Below are positions 1-9,555 of a DNA stretch of 64,000 nucleotides, one piece after another. Position numbers and translations under genes: made by a program. Every line of letters begins with the position of its first letter. Within the stretch, counting starts at the first letter, position 1. Under the pieces are notes generated by a model, which was not told where the DNA came from, ran no database searches, and saw nothing but the letters and a program-made list of their open reading frames with translations. Source of the stretch: Cephalotus follicularis (taxonomy: Eukaryota > Streptophyta > Magnoliopsida > Oxalidales > Cephalotaceae); NCBI GenBank assembly GCA_001972305.1, contig BDDD01005030.1:16299-80298 (forward strand). The letters run 5' to 3'.

Positions 1-262
1 GTTATTTCATTTAATGTATTGTAATGAACGAATGAATCATACCTCTTTTTCTTGTTGTATTCCTTATGTTAAGGATGATTTTGATTTGTACTCGCACGTA
101 GTATGGGATGCGTGCGAACGACTTGTATTTTATATGTTCCGGCTCTTTGACTGCTTCCGCATATTGTTATATATTGTTAAATGAAATGCTGGAATGTATG
201 TTTAATACTGATATCACCACATATGCTGGTCAAAGAAGGTATTGAAATAACGGGGTGTGACA
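1..262. mobile_element. 3' end of an LTR (gypsy type), running off the left edge
   Basis: This gene-free AT-rich stretch ends in CGGGGTGTGACA at 251-262. That is the usual end of plant Ty3/gypsy LTRs, and it closely resembles the LTR end at 50302-50313 (GGGGTGTTACA). Immediately after it, sequence homologous to the Tat-lineage LTR of 7703-8599 begins abruptly in mid-LTR. I infer that another LTR element inserted there and that its last 262 bp are inside the window. The family cannot be determined from this piece. Confidence 0.55.
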
Positions 263-656
263 GTGTGTGCTTAAGATGTCAGGTCCTCTTTAGACCGAGG
301 ACGAAACCAGTTTAAATATGTCCAAGGAGGAGGTCCTCAATTTCTGTGTAGTGGAGGGCATCCCTCCTGTTCCATGTCTGATAGATAGCTTGGGCCGTGG
401 AAGTCCTCGGCCCCGACACCTTGGATGTGGTCTTCTGACTCAAAGTCCGAGGAGTGTCCTCGGACTTGAGGTCTCAGTATGTTCTCTTCAAAAAAAAAAT
501 AATGGTCCTCGGCTTTGGATCCGAGGAGGACGTTCTTTGCCATGTGTGCGTTCCTCGGCACGGCCTATTGACAAGCTTCTAATCCCTCTTGGACAACTGG
601 TCATGTCCCCAGTGGACACGTGTCCTTCTTATTATAAACAAAATTTCCCCCCATCA
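263..656 (-). repeat. Truncated 3' LTR of the Tat-lineage element
   Basis: The sequence is homologous to about 8218-8599 and ends in CCATCA at 656, next to a polypurine tract. The inner 500 bp present in the other LTR are missing to the left, where the LTR end at 1-262 interrupts it. It keeps the hairpin at 443-467. Confidence 0.85.
443..467. repeat. Perfect 11-bp hairpin in the 3' LTR
   Basis: AAGTCCGAGGA is followed by GTG and the exact reverse complement TCCTCGGACTT. The same hairpin is present unchanged at 8390-8414 although the surrounding LTR copies have diverged. Confidence 0.9.
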
Positions 657-672
657 TATGCCCCCCTGGTCC
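657..672 (-). other. Polypurine tract
   Basis: On the minus strand a purine run (AGGGGGGCATA) abuts the TGATGG start of the 3' LTR, as expected for plus-strand DNA priming. Confidence 0.75.
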
Positions 673-1080
673 TTGTTCTCTGACCTTGGTCAGAGGTGGA
701 GGATCAGAGTTGAGAGCCGTGGCCCGGGCAAGACTCCTCTGCAGTATTTCCTGTTAGCTTTTCCTTGTATAAATGGGCTGAGGCTGAGAGTGTTGCCTTT
801 GTTGTTCCTCTGACACATAACCTAGTCTGCTTGAACCGAGGACTAAAGACTGCCCTTTGGTCTGTCTTCACTGTCATTAAGAGGCCTCGAGTTGTGAACC
901 GTCATGATTAGCCTTTAAGTTGCGTATTGAGTACGCATCACACGTGGCGTGCACAGAACAATTCCCGCCTCTGCCTTTTCGTTTCCCGCGCCTGTCTCTT
1001 CATTTCCCACGCCTGATTTGACGGTCCATTCCCAACTGCTGGATCTGCGCGATGTGGAGGGCCAGGATCCGAGATGGGGG

Positions 1081-1090
1081 TCTATAAAAG
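1081..1090 (+). promoter_or_regulatory. TATA box for the opposite-strand ORF
   Basis: TCTATAAAAG lies about 205 bp before the ATG at 1295, on the strand opposite to gag-pol. A weaker TATA-like site (TGTATAAATGG) sits near 767. The position suggests that the antisense ORF has its own promoter inside the element. Confidence 0.6.
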
Positions 1091-1294
1091 CTTTCATTCT
1101 TCTCACAGCACAACTTTCGCTTCTTCAACCTTTAGAACTCACAGTATTTTTGAGAGCCTAAATCTGCAGTGTCTTCAATACCTTATTCCAACCCTTCGAA
1201 TCAAAATCCTTGGTAAGTTTCTGCCAACTCTTTCTCTTTGTTTTCCCAGATCGTTTTCTTCTTTGGTGATTTCTTTTTCTTCACTTTTTAACTA

Positions 1295-3749
1295 ATGGCC
1301 AGTCAAGAACAGTCTAGTGGGTCTTCTTCTACTCCTTCTCCCCTGTCTGTCGAGCCTTTGGCCATGGTGGTTCCCACCGCCGAAAGGCCACTAGGTGTTG
1401 AGGGTTCTCTAGGGGCTGGGGTGGGTGACCCTGATGCACCCACTGCAGAGGCCAATCCTCAATCTGATGACTGTGTTTTTGGTGTGAGCACCCTCAGCCA
1501 AGCCGAGGTAAAAAGACTCTCTAGAAAGTATCACTTCCCTCGTGGGTTGACCTACTGTCTTCCCAAGGATCCTCGAATAGTTACCGAGAGCCGAGAAGGT
1601 CTCTTTGTGATCTTCGAAGGGGCTCTTTCCCACGGTCTGAGGGTCCCAGTTCCCTCCTTTGCCATCTCGGTCTTAGTTAGCTTTAGTCTTCATCCCTCAC
1701 TTCTTCAACCTCAGTCTTGGGGCTTCATGATAGGCTTCCTAGTCAAGTGCATAGAGTCCAAGATTGAAGTGACTGTGAATCTTTTCAAAGAGTTTCACGT
1801 CATCTCGGCCACCTCCAAAACGATCGGGTATTTTTTCAAGTCCCGTTCTGGGGTGAAAAAACTTCTTCTCAACCCTACCCAGTCCATAAAAAACTGGATG
1901 AGGAAGTATTTCCTAATAAAGGAATTTGAAGGGTTTACTCCCTCTCCCTGGTGCAACTCCTTGGATGTTAAATCTCTGAACAAAAAATCTCGCCTGACCT
2001 CGGCTGAGAAGATAGGTCTTAGTAAACTCCTGGCCCTTGAGCCAGAGGATGTGAACTCCACCATTAGCGAGGATCGCCTGGTCCAGGCAGGACTGAGTGT
2101 GGTCCTCGGACAGGGATCCTCCTCGGACGGATCCGAGGTTGACGTTTCAGAGGGAGAGGGAGAGCAAGATAGTCCTCTGCCCCCAATGTCGGAACAAAAT
2201 TGTATAAAACCCTTGTCTACTCCGTTCTTTCTGTTAATGCTATTTTCTTCGATTTTCACCTTTTTTTTGATCTCTGATTCTGACTCTCTTGTCTTCTTTC
2301 AGCTATGGCTCCTCGCCGAGATCTCTCTGCCATCATCAAGGTCACTGATCAGAGGAAGGCCCCTGTGCCTACTGGACCAAAACCTAAGGGGAAGGCCCCT
2401 GTGGCCGAGGTGCCAAGGCCACAGGCCAAGACTCCTCCTCCTCCTAGGGTGCCTGTTTCTGAGAAGAGGAAAGAAACAGGCAAAAGGGTAGCAGACAACG
2501 CCCCCTCCACTGAGCACGCTCCTCTGGACAAAAGGAGTAGGAAGGGGAAGGCCGTGGACGGGACCGAGAAGGTGCGGGAGGTCGAGGACATCGCTGCCCT
2601 CGGATCAAGCTCCCAGGACCCAATCATCATTCCTCCAACTAGGGGGGTGGACGAGCTGCTCAATGAATTCGAGGGCATGGACTGCCACCATCTAAACCTC
2701 AATGGTCCTGGAGTCCCCCAAGCAGTCAGTCGGCTGGTCTTCTTTCCCATGGAGATGGAGGCAAGGCAGAGGTGGTCCAACGAGGAGTTGGTGACCAACT
2801 GTCTGAGGAGTCACTTGAGGGTAAATGATCTCTTTCTTAATTGCCTTGATTTTTCTTGTGTTATGGTTCTTGATGATGTCTAACATTTGTACTCCTCTGA
2901 CAGTCTCTGAACAACACTCAACTGCTTGTGGACAACTTCTCGGCAGTGATAGCTAGGGACAGAGAGCTGAGGTCGAGCATGGCCACCTTGGAAGAAACTG
3001 CTCGCTCGGCCCAAGCTCAACTGAACGAGGTTCTCAAGGTTCAGGAGTCCTTGGCCGAGGAGAAGAAGCAAGCGGTTGAGGACTTGGAGGAGGAGAGGGC
3101 CGAGAGGAAGGGGCTGGAGGCCAAGCTGAAACGGGCCGAGGAGAAAATTGATGATCTGGTAGCTCGGCTTGAGTGGCAGCAGAGGAAAGAGAAAGAGCAG
3201 CTAAGGAGAGAACAACACCAGGCCGTGGCCGACTTCAAGAACTCGGAGGAGTTCAAGGAGTTGATAAGGTCCTTCGTGGAGGAGTTCAAGAGCTCGGATG
3301 AGTTCGACGAAGCAGTGTTCTTAGAGGCTGCCGAGTACTTTCGTCGGGGCTTCTATGCATGTAGGAACTGGGTCTCTTCTCTGCAGCCCGAGTTCTTACT
3401 GGATGAAGTGGTGTATTGTCCCTCTGCCAATGCATTTGACTTCTATCCAGAGGGAATTGATACAGTGGAGGAGAGAGTCCGTCAGAGGTTGGATGAAAGA
3501 ACCTCGCCTGCTTTGGTGGATGATCTGGCAACTCCTACTTCTCCTGAAGTGGTTATTCTCGCTGCTGATCCTGCTGCTGCCTCCTCGGACCCTGCATTAG
3601 ACTCCTCGGCTCTTCCTTCTTCTTCTGCTTCAGAGGACCCCTTTGCTGGCCTGGGAGATCCTCCTCTTCCTTCTGTTGCAGCCTTCTTTGCTCCTCCACC
3701 TCCTCCTGAAGATCCTCCTTCAGAGCACGATGATGCTCCTCAGCCTTAG
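1295..3749 (+). CDS. Opposite-strand ORF of the Tat element, PF04195-like protein with a coiled coil (3 exons)
   Basis: The predicted CDS is 1295-2201, 2303-2820 and 2904-3749, giving 756 residues. Both introns are GT-AG and keep the frame (phases 1 and 0). Residues about 60-200 resemble the plant family annotated 'transposase (putative) gypsy type' (PF04195), with a core around LSHGLRVPVPSF and an NWM/KYF segment. The middle is Pro/Lys-rich and basic (exon 2). The last exon starts with a long charged coiled coil, followed by an acidic, Ser/Pro-rich tail. A TATA box precedes it, and AATAAA occurs near 3809, some 60 bp after the stop. The reading frame is open while the element's own pol is broken. 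Its function is unknown. Such antisense ORFs are known between pol and the 3' LTR in Tat elements. The splice model is inferred from the sequence only. Confidence 0.75.
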
Positions 3750-4180
3750 TTTTTTGGCTTTTATCTTGTAATAGCCTTTAGTCTTTTTCCTTGTAATCTT
3801 TTTGGATATTAATAAAGGAATCTCTTGCTTCATTCTCTGATCTTGGCTTTGAATTTTTCTTCTATGTTGTGATTGATCTCTGCATGCTTGTACTGTTAAC
3901 AATTCCCTTGGGAATTTTGTCTTCAAAGTGACCTCTGACTTCTCGCACAAATGAGCACTTGAGAATTAGCCTCCGTAAGGCTTAGGAAGCTTTAGATCCC
4001 TAAGTGCCCCCTTGGGGGCATGGTCCGAGATGCTTAGCTTGAGACTGAGGGAACTGATCGGTGGCTGTTCAGAGGTTTGAGGACTTGAACATTGGACCTC
4101 CGGTCCCTTGCAAACTTGGAACTATAATGTTGAACACAAATCTTGAAAAAAATTCGGACTTCATTAAAAATATCTTACAA
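3750..4180. other. Spacer between the antisense ORF and the end of pol
   Basis: This 430-bp stretch separates the convergent 3' ends of the plus-strand ORF and the minus-strand integrase. An AATAAA near 3809 could serve the plus-strand transcript. I see no further gene. Confidence 0.5.
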
Positions 4181-5274
4181 TTATTGATAATACTTCCTCA
4201 GATGCTCGGCATTCCAAGCTCTGGCAATCTCCCTACCCCCCAAAGTTTCAAGTTTGAATGTTCCTGGGCGGAGGACCCTTTTGATCTTGTAAGGCCCTTC
4301 CAAGGCAGGGGCTAGTTTTCCTCTGGTACCCGTAGGATCTGCAACGGCTGAGTTGCGTAGGACTAAATCTCCTTGCCTTAGTGGTCTTGGGCTTACTTTC
4401 TTGTTGTAGTAACGGCTTACCCTCTGCTGATAGGCTGCGACTCTGATTGCAGCTTTATCTCTGAGCTCTTCAACTAGGTCGAGGAGGCATCTCAGCCCTT
4501 CTTCATTGTTGTCCTCAGTAAAATGCACCACTCTTGGTGATTGTACTCCAACCTCTACTGGTATCATAGCATCTGTCCCAAAACAAAGCCTGTATGGGGA
4601 CTCTCCGGTGGTAGTCCGAGGAGTGGTTCTATATGCCCATAGCACACTTGGTAGTTCCTCGGTCCACCTTCCCTTGCTATCTTCTAAGCGCTTTTTCAAG
4701 CCTGAGATGATTTCTCTGTTGATCACCTCGGCTTGGCCATTACTTTGAGGGTAGGCTACTGAGGCAAGCCTATGCTCTATCCTCCATTCTTTGCAAAAGT
4801 CTCAGAAGGCTTGGCAATCAAACTGCTTACCATTATCGATGATAATTGTCCTTGGAACTCCGAATCTGCAGATGATTGACTTCCACACAAAGCTTTCTGT
4901 GTTCTTCTCTGTAATTGTGGCCAAGGGTTCTGCTTCTACCCACTTAGTGAAGTAATCAACTGCTACAATGAGAAACTTCCTCTGGCCTGTTGCCATAGGT
5001 AATGGTCCGACGAAGTCCATTCCCCACTGTGCGAAGGGCCACGGGGCCGTTATTGATGTCAGAGGTTGAGAAGGCCTTCTACTTATGTTGGCGTTCCTCT
5101 GACACTTGTCACACTTCCTCACTAAGTTTATTGCATCTTGATGCATGGTCGGCCAGTAGTAACCTTGCCTTAGCAACTTGTGAGACAAAGTCCTGCCCCC
5201 TGTGTGATTGCCACAAATTCCTTCATGAACTTCCCTTAGAGCATAATCGGCCTCTGAGGGGTTCAAGCATCTAG
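4181..5274 (-). pseudogene. Integrase with one nonsense codon
   Basis: The frame carries the HHCC zinc-binding region (HEGICGNHTG, CDKCQ) and the catalytic core with Asp in MDFVGPLP, Asp in TIIIDNGKQF and the downstream Glu in GQAEVINREI. A C-terminal GKLAPALEGPYKI segment follows. A TGA near 4802 interrupts an otherwise open frame between the second Asp and the Glu. The expected codon there is CGA, so a CpG transition is the simple explanation. No chromodomain is seen, which agrees with the Tat lineage. Confidence 0.85.
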
Positions 5275-5718
5275 CCAAGGAAATGAGAAAGACCTTTTGT
5301 AAAGGATCCCATCTCGGAATTGGAACCTGTTTGCTCTGTAAACCAGTTTTCTCGCCTCTACGGGGTCCTCTGGTAGGATCCCTTCCCTTAGCCAAATAAT
5401 AAAGGGAGTCATCCAACTTGGCTCCTTTGGAACATCTATGTCCATTACTTCTGCTTCCGAGATGGTCGGACGATCCAGGTAGTCAACTAGTACAGTTTGA
5501 TTTTTCTCCAGCTCCTCTGTCGTTGCTAGTTTTGATAGCTGGCCTGCTCGTACGTTCTCAGCTCTGGGTACTTTCACAATTCTCAAAACTTCGAAGGCTG
5601 ACTTCACGCCCTGGAAATGGGATAAGTATTTCATCATAAGGTCTTCTCTGGCCTCATACTCCCCATTCGCCAAACCAACCACTAGCTGAGAATCACTTGA
5701 GGCTTCAATCCTCTGCAC
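5275..5718 (-). pseudogene. RNase H 3' half remnant
   Basis: In frame with reverse transcriptase but after a stop, the sequence resumes at SSDSQLVVGLANGEYEARED, the last third of the Tat RNase H domain, followed by the tether region ending YKRSFSFPWL. The first RNase H catalytic residues are missing, so a second internal deletion is inferred between 5719 and 5718. A one-base frameshift near 5275 then leads into integrase. Confidence 0.8.
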
Positions 5719-6729
5719 CTACACTGGCCTTTGAACTTTTTCCTCTTCTCTGACTAGCACTGCACTCACTGCGCCAGAGGTGGCCGCAAGGTACAAATAC
5801 AAGTCTTCTCCATCCTTAGGTTTTGAGATCAGAGGAGGAGAAACCAAGTATTCCTTCAACTTGTCAACGGCTGCTTGACAGTCGTCGGACCACGAGAATC
5901 CCTTGGGATCTCTAAGTATTTTGAAGAAGGGAAGGCACTTCTCTGCTGACTTGGACACAAACCTACTCAGGACTGCAATCTTCCAATTTAATCTCTGGAC
6001 ATCCCTGATGGTTTGAGGTGGCCTCATGTTTTGTATTGCCGAGATCTTCTCTGGGTTGGCCTCTATTCCTCTGCTGGAGACCATAAATCCGAGGAACTTT
6101 CCCGAGGTGACTCCAAACGTGCACTTGGATGGATTGAGCTTCATGTTATACTTTCTCAACACCTCAAACGTCTCCTCCAAGTCTTTTACGTGGGGACTTC
6201 TGGCTGGGGTTTTGACGAGCATATCGTCTATATATACCTCCATGTTCTTCCCAATTTGAGGTTCAAAAATCTTGTTGACCAGGCGCTGGTAGGTGGCCCC
6301 TGCATTCTTCAAGCCAAAAGGCATAACCTTGTAGCAATACATCCCTCGGTCTGTTATGAATGCTGTCTTGTCCTCATCTGGCTTGTACATGAGGATTTGA
6401 TTGTATCCCGAGTAAGCGTCCAAGAAGCTCAATATTCTATAACCCGAGGTTGCGTCTACCAGCTGGTCTATCTTCGGGAGAGGGAAGTTATCCTTTGGGC
6501 AGGCTTTATTGAGGTCTGTGAAGTCTATGCACATCCTCCATTCACCATTTGCTTTTTTGACCAGCACCGGATTTGCTAGCCAGTCCGAGTAGTGCACTTC
6601 TCTGATAAAACCTGCCTGCAATAACTTGCTCACCTCCTCGGCTATTGCTTGTTGCCTTTCAGGGGCACAATTCCTCTTCTTTTGTCTGATCGGGGGCCTG
6701 GCTGGGTCTACACTTAGCTTGTGAACCAT
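5719..6729 (-). pseudogene. Reverse transcriptase domain
   Basis: About 336 residues form a nearly complete Ty3/gypsy reverse transcriptase: the FIREVHYSDWLANPV start, DFTDLNKACPKD, the catalytic YIDDML box, then KFLGFMVSSRGIEANPEK and the connection sequence SRFVSKSAEKCLPFF. These signatures are typical of the Tat lineage. The catalytic aspartates are present, but the frame ends at a stop (5719), directly joined to a late RNase H fragment. The polyprotein cannot be made. Confidence 0.9.
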
Positions 6730-7294
6730 TACACTTGGATTGATGCCAGGGACCTCCTCTGCCGACCATGCAAAGACATCTTTATTATCTCGGAGGAATG
6801 TTATTAATTCCCCCTTCTCCGCCTCTCCAAGTTGTGATCCAACTTGGAGTACTCTCTCTGTGTTGCCCTATTCTATGGGCATTTGGAGGACATCCTCAAC
6901 GGGCTGTGGACGCTCTTGTTCTACATCACCTCTGAGCTCCACGTTTGCTATGGGGAGAACCTTGGACTTCCCCTTGTCCGAGATGACAGTTTTGTAGCAT
7001 CGCCTGGCCACCTCTTGATCTCCTCTGACCTCCCCCACGCCAAACCTTGTGGGAAACTTCATTAATAAGTGTCTCGTAGACACTATGACCTCCAACAAGT
7101 TCAGACCTGGTCGCCCCACTATAGCATTGTATGGGCTTGGGGTATCCACCACCAGGAACGTCATCTCTACTTGAGTCTGGTGTGGGGCCGTGCCTGCAAC
7201 CACGGATAGGTTGATAGATCCCAGAGTATGGATCGTCTCACCTGTAAAACCGACCAGTGGGGTTTTGACGGGCTTTAGTTGGTCGGGATGCATT
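6730..7294 (-). pseudogene. Aspartic protease remnant and linker
   Basis: Frame 0 on the minus strand begins at DQLKPVKTPLVGF and continues through FLVVDTPSPYNAIVGRPGLN, the C-terminal half of a Tat-type retropepsin. The catalytic D-[ST]-G loop that normally precedes it is missing, removed by the same deletion that took most of gag. A nonsense TAG near 6868 interrupts the linker to reverse transcriptase. Past the stop the frame continues without a shift. Confidence 0.8.
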
Positions 7295-7657
7295 GATCTC
7301 AGGCCTCCTTCCCAGGGGATTGTTGTCCCCTGACCGCCTAAGGGGAAGTTCATCTCCCCTCGACGGGTTTCGCCTGGCACCTCGTGGGTGTCGTTCCTCC
7401 ACCTCTGGTCTATGGGGACCAGACACTCCTCGGACCACTTGCTGAGCGGGTCCGACCTGTTTCTGCTGTTGGTTGGCTAAGGTTGTGAGCAACCGATCAG
7501 TAACACGCTCCAATCCCTGCAGGAATTGATTGAGCTGCTCTCCCGTGACGGGAGCTGGTTCTTGGGCCACCACTTGGACGGCCTCTGGGGGAGGACCTGC
7601 AACCTCCTGCTGTTGGCTGCCAGTGGCTCCACCCTGGGTATTCTTCCTCGGGGGCAT
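7295..7657 (-). pseudogene. gag N-terminal remnant
   Basis: The ORF starts MPPRKNTQGG 26 bp after the primer-binding site, as in Tat gag-pol polyproteins. It encodes a Gln/Pro-rich N-terminus and then an Arg-rich stretch. The capsid-like retrotransposon-gag domain and the zinc knuckle that should follow are absent. By about 7295 the sequence has jumped into the late protease region in a different frame. I infer one large internal deletion. Confidence 0.75.
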
Positions 7658-7682
7658 GGTTGCTAATGACTTTTTGTCGCGT

Positions 7683-7700
7683 TTCCCACAGACGGCGCCA
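7683..7700 (-). other. Primer-binding site
   Basis: On the minus strand TGGCGCCGTCTGTGGGAA follows the LTR end after a 2-nt spacer. The TGGCGCCGTC core matches the 3' end expected for plant tRNA-Asp, and this type of site is common in Tat/Athila elements. Confidence 0.75.
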
Positions 7701-7954
7701 ACTGTTGATACAGAAATCCTTCTCTCAACAGTATCCTACGTGGAGGACTTTTATTTGTTAAGAGAAACGCTTGTCAATGAATGCCTTGAGGAAGACTTTG
7801 ATCTCGGACACCTGCACAAAGTAACAGAAAAGGTGGAAAGTCCAGGAGGTTGTTCTCCCGGGGACACTCCGACGCTCAAGTTCGACAAAGTGCAGATGAA
7901 ACAATGTTCTTTGTAATGCAAAAATGGCTGACCTTTGTTCAGTCTGTTGAACTT

Positions 7955-7964
7955 GTATTTATAG
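7955..7964 (-). promoter_or_regulatory. LTR TATA box
   Basis: CTATAAATAC on the minus strand lies about 640 bp into the LTR and 250 bp before its end. That fits the U3/R boundary of the retrotransposon promoter. Confidence 0.6.
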
Positions 7965-8389
7965 TGGTGTTTTGTAACTGTTTTAGCGTGTAATTCGGAG
8001 GTTGTAGCTATCCCCTAGGGAAATGCCGAGGATCTCGGTCATTCCTCTTGATCTCCGCCAATAATGTCGCTGTTTCCTTTGTTTGTAGTTGGTGATGACA
8101 CTATCTCTTCTTTTGGATAAGTACAAATCCAAAGAAATCTGGTGAAGTTAATCTTCTTATCTCATGGATAAGGCTGAGGTCCTTCGTTTCAGGGCTGTGG
8201 GGGAATTAGATCATGATACTGTTGCAGAGGTCACGGTCCTCATTAGTCCGAGGACGAAAGTAGTTTGAATATGTCTGAGGAGGAGGCCCTCAGTTTCTGT
8301 GTAGTGAAGGGATGTCTCCTGTCCTATGTCTGATAGATACTTTGGGCCGATCCTCGGCCCTTACACCCTGGATGTGGTCTCCTGCCTCT

Positions 8390-8414
8390 AAGTCCGAGGA
8401 GTGTCCTCGGACTT
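8390..8414. repeat. Perfect 11-bp hairpin in the 5' LTR
   Basis: Identical to the hairpin at 443-467: an 11-bp stem with a 3-nt GTG loop. Further inverted CCTCGG/CCGAGG pairs flank it, for example near 8449 and 8462. Confidence 0.9.
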
Positions 8415-8599
8415 GTGGTCTCAGTATGTTCTCTTCAAAAAATAACGATCCTCGGCTCTTGGTCCGAGAAGGACTTTCTTTGTCATGTGTGTGTTCCTCG
8501 GCACGGCCTGTTGGCAAGCTCCTAATCCCTCATGGACAGATGATCAAGTCTACGGTGCACACGTGTACTTCTTAATATAACCATATTTTTTCTCCATCA

Positions 8600-9040
8600 C
8601 TTTTAAAATCAAGATAACGACAGACAAACCTATAAAATGTGGATTAATAAATCATTTATATATGAACTTGTAGCAAAAATATAAATCCTAACCTATAATC
8701 ATAGTGTAACTTACATTTTTGCCAAATATCCATTTTACCTATTAACGTATTATCATTTTCAAATATCCATTTACCAAACGTGTTTAAGTTGTTTTTCATT
8801 TTCGGATTGCATTTGAAAACAATTAACCAAACACCTATTTTACGCAAGAATTCTTGTTATTCTCATAAACAGATTATAATTCTTTGTTTTAACTTTTTTT
8901 AATGAGACTTGTTAATCTCACAATTCCGCTAAGATCTTTTTTGGTATTATGGTAACTACTTATTCTTTCTTTTCATCTTCATCGGAGTACAAATTTCAAT
9001 AGCGGGTTCGTTTTTGTTTTTGCTTCTTAATGATATATTT
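8600..9040. other. Single-copy upstream region of F-box copy 1
   Basis: This AT-rich sequence lies between the Tat LTR and the start of the tandem duplication. It is the only part of the F-box upstream region that is not duplicated, and it probably includes the native promoter and a 5' leader exon. A 3' splice site (TTCTTGGCAG) at about 9415-9424 suggests an intron in the 5' leader whose first exon lies here or just downstream. Confidence 0.4.
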
Positions 9041-9555
9041 AGTTCAATCTGTATTATTTAATTGCCTTTGGTAAATACCCAGATGCTAGATTTACTTTTT
9101 ATTTTTTTAATTTGGTTTTTGGTGTTCTTTTGCCCATATGACGAGGCTTGAGATGTCTGTTATTGTTTACTGATTTGGGTTAAATCAGTACAGGTTTATT
9201 ACCCAGATTTCTCTTTTAATGGGTTTAGGAGATGGGTTTTGCATTTGTTTGAAGTCTAGTTAGATTGTTCAACTTTGAATCTACTATGCAAAACCCATGC
9301 TTTAATTTAATTTTATTGATGTTCTTCAATGGTGTGGTGGATTTATTAGTATCCATCGGTTGTCTTTCTCTGTTGAGTATGGTTTTTGAACTTGGATTGA
9401 ACCTAACTATGTCATTTCTTGGCAGGAAGATCTACTCCATGGTTGCAACTGTTGATAATTGTTTTGTCAAGGATTTACCTGTTTTCTTATTTGAAATAGA
9501 GTTTATGAGACTCGATTGCCTTTTCTTCGGGGCTCCTGCTTAATTGTTTTGGATT

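Larger units (their letters stand above)
263..8599 (-). mobile_element. Defective Tat-lineage Ty3/gypsy retrotransposon with an opposite-strand ORF
   Basis: A complete 5' LTR (7703-8599), a primer-binding site, gag-pol remnants on the minus strand (7657 down to 4181), a polypurine tract at 657-672 and a truncated 3' LTR (263-656) define the element. The pol order is protease, reverse transcriptase, RNase H, integrase. A large spliced ORF on the plus strand lies between pol and the 3' LTR, an arrangement known for Tat-lineage elements such as Grande and Retand. The coding part is dead: gag and the protease active site are deleted, RNase H is mostly deleted, there are nonsense codons near 6868, 5719 and 4802, and a frameshift near 5275. 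No target duplication can be read because the left end is lost. The right end lies about 950 bp upstream of an F-box gene ATG. Confidence 0.9.
7703..8599 (-). repeat. 5' LTR of the Tat-lineage element (897 bp)
   Basis: Read on the minus strand the LTR begins TGATGG at 8599 and ends TATCAACA at 7703, directly followed by the primer-binding site. Its outer 370 bp align with 263-656. The U3 part is rich in CCTCGG/CCGAGG motifs, including a perfect hairpin at 8390-8414. Confidence 0.85.

Noticed and set aside
318-813. Plus-strand ORFs of 121 and 74 codons at the left end
   Set aside because: They lie inside the truncated LTR and its flank, follow repeated CCTCGG motifs, and show no domain.
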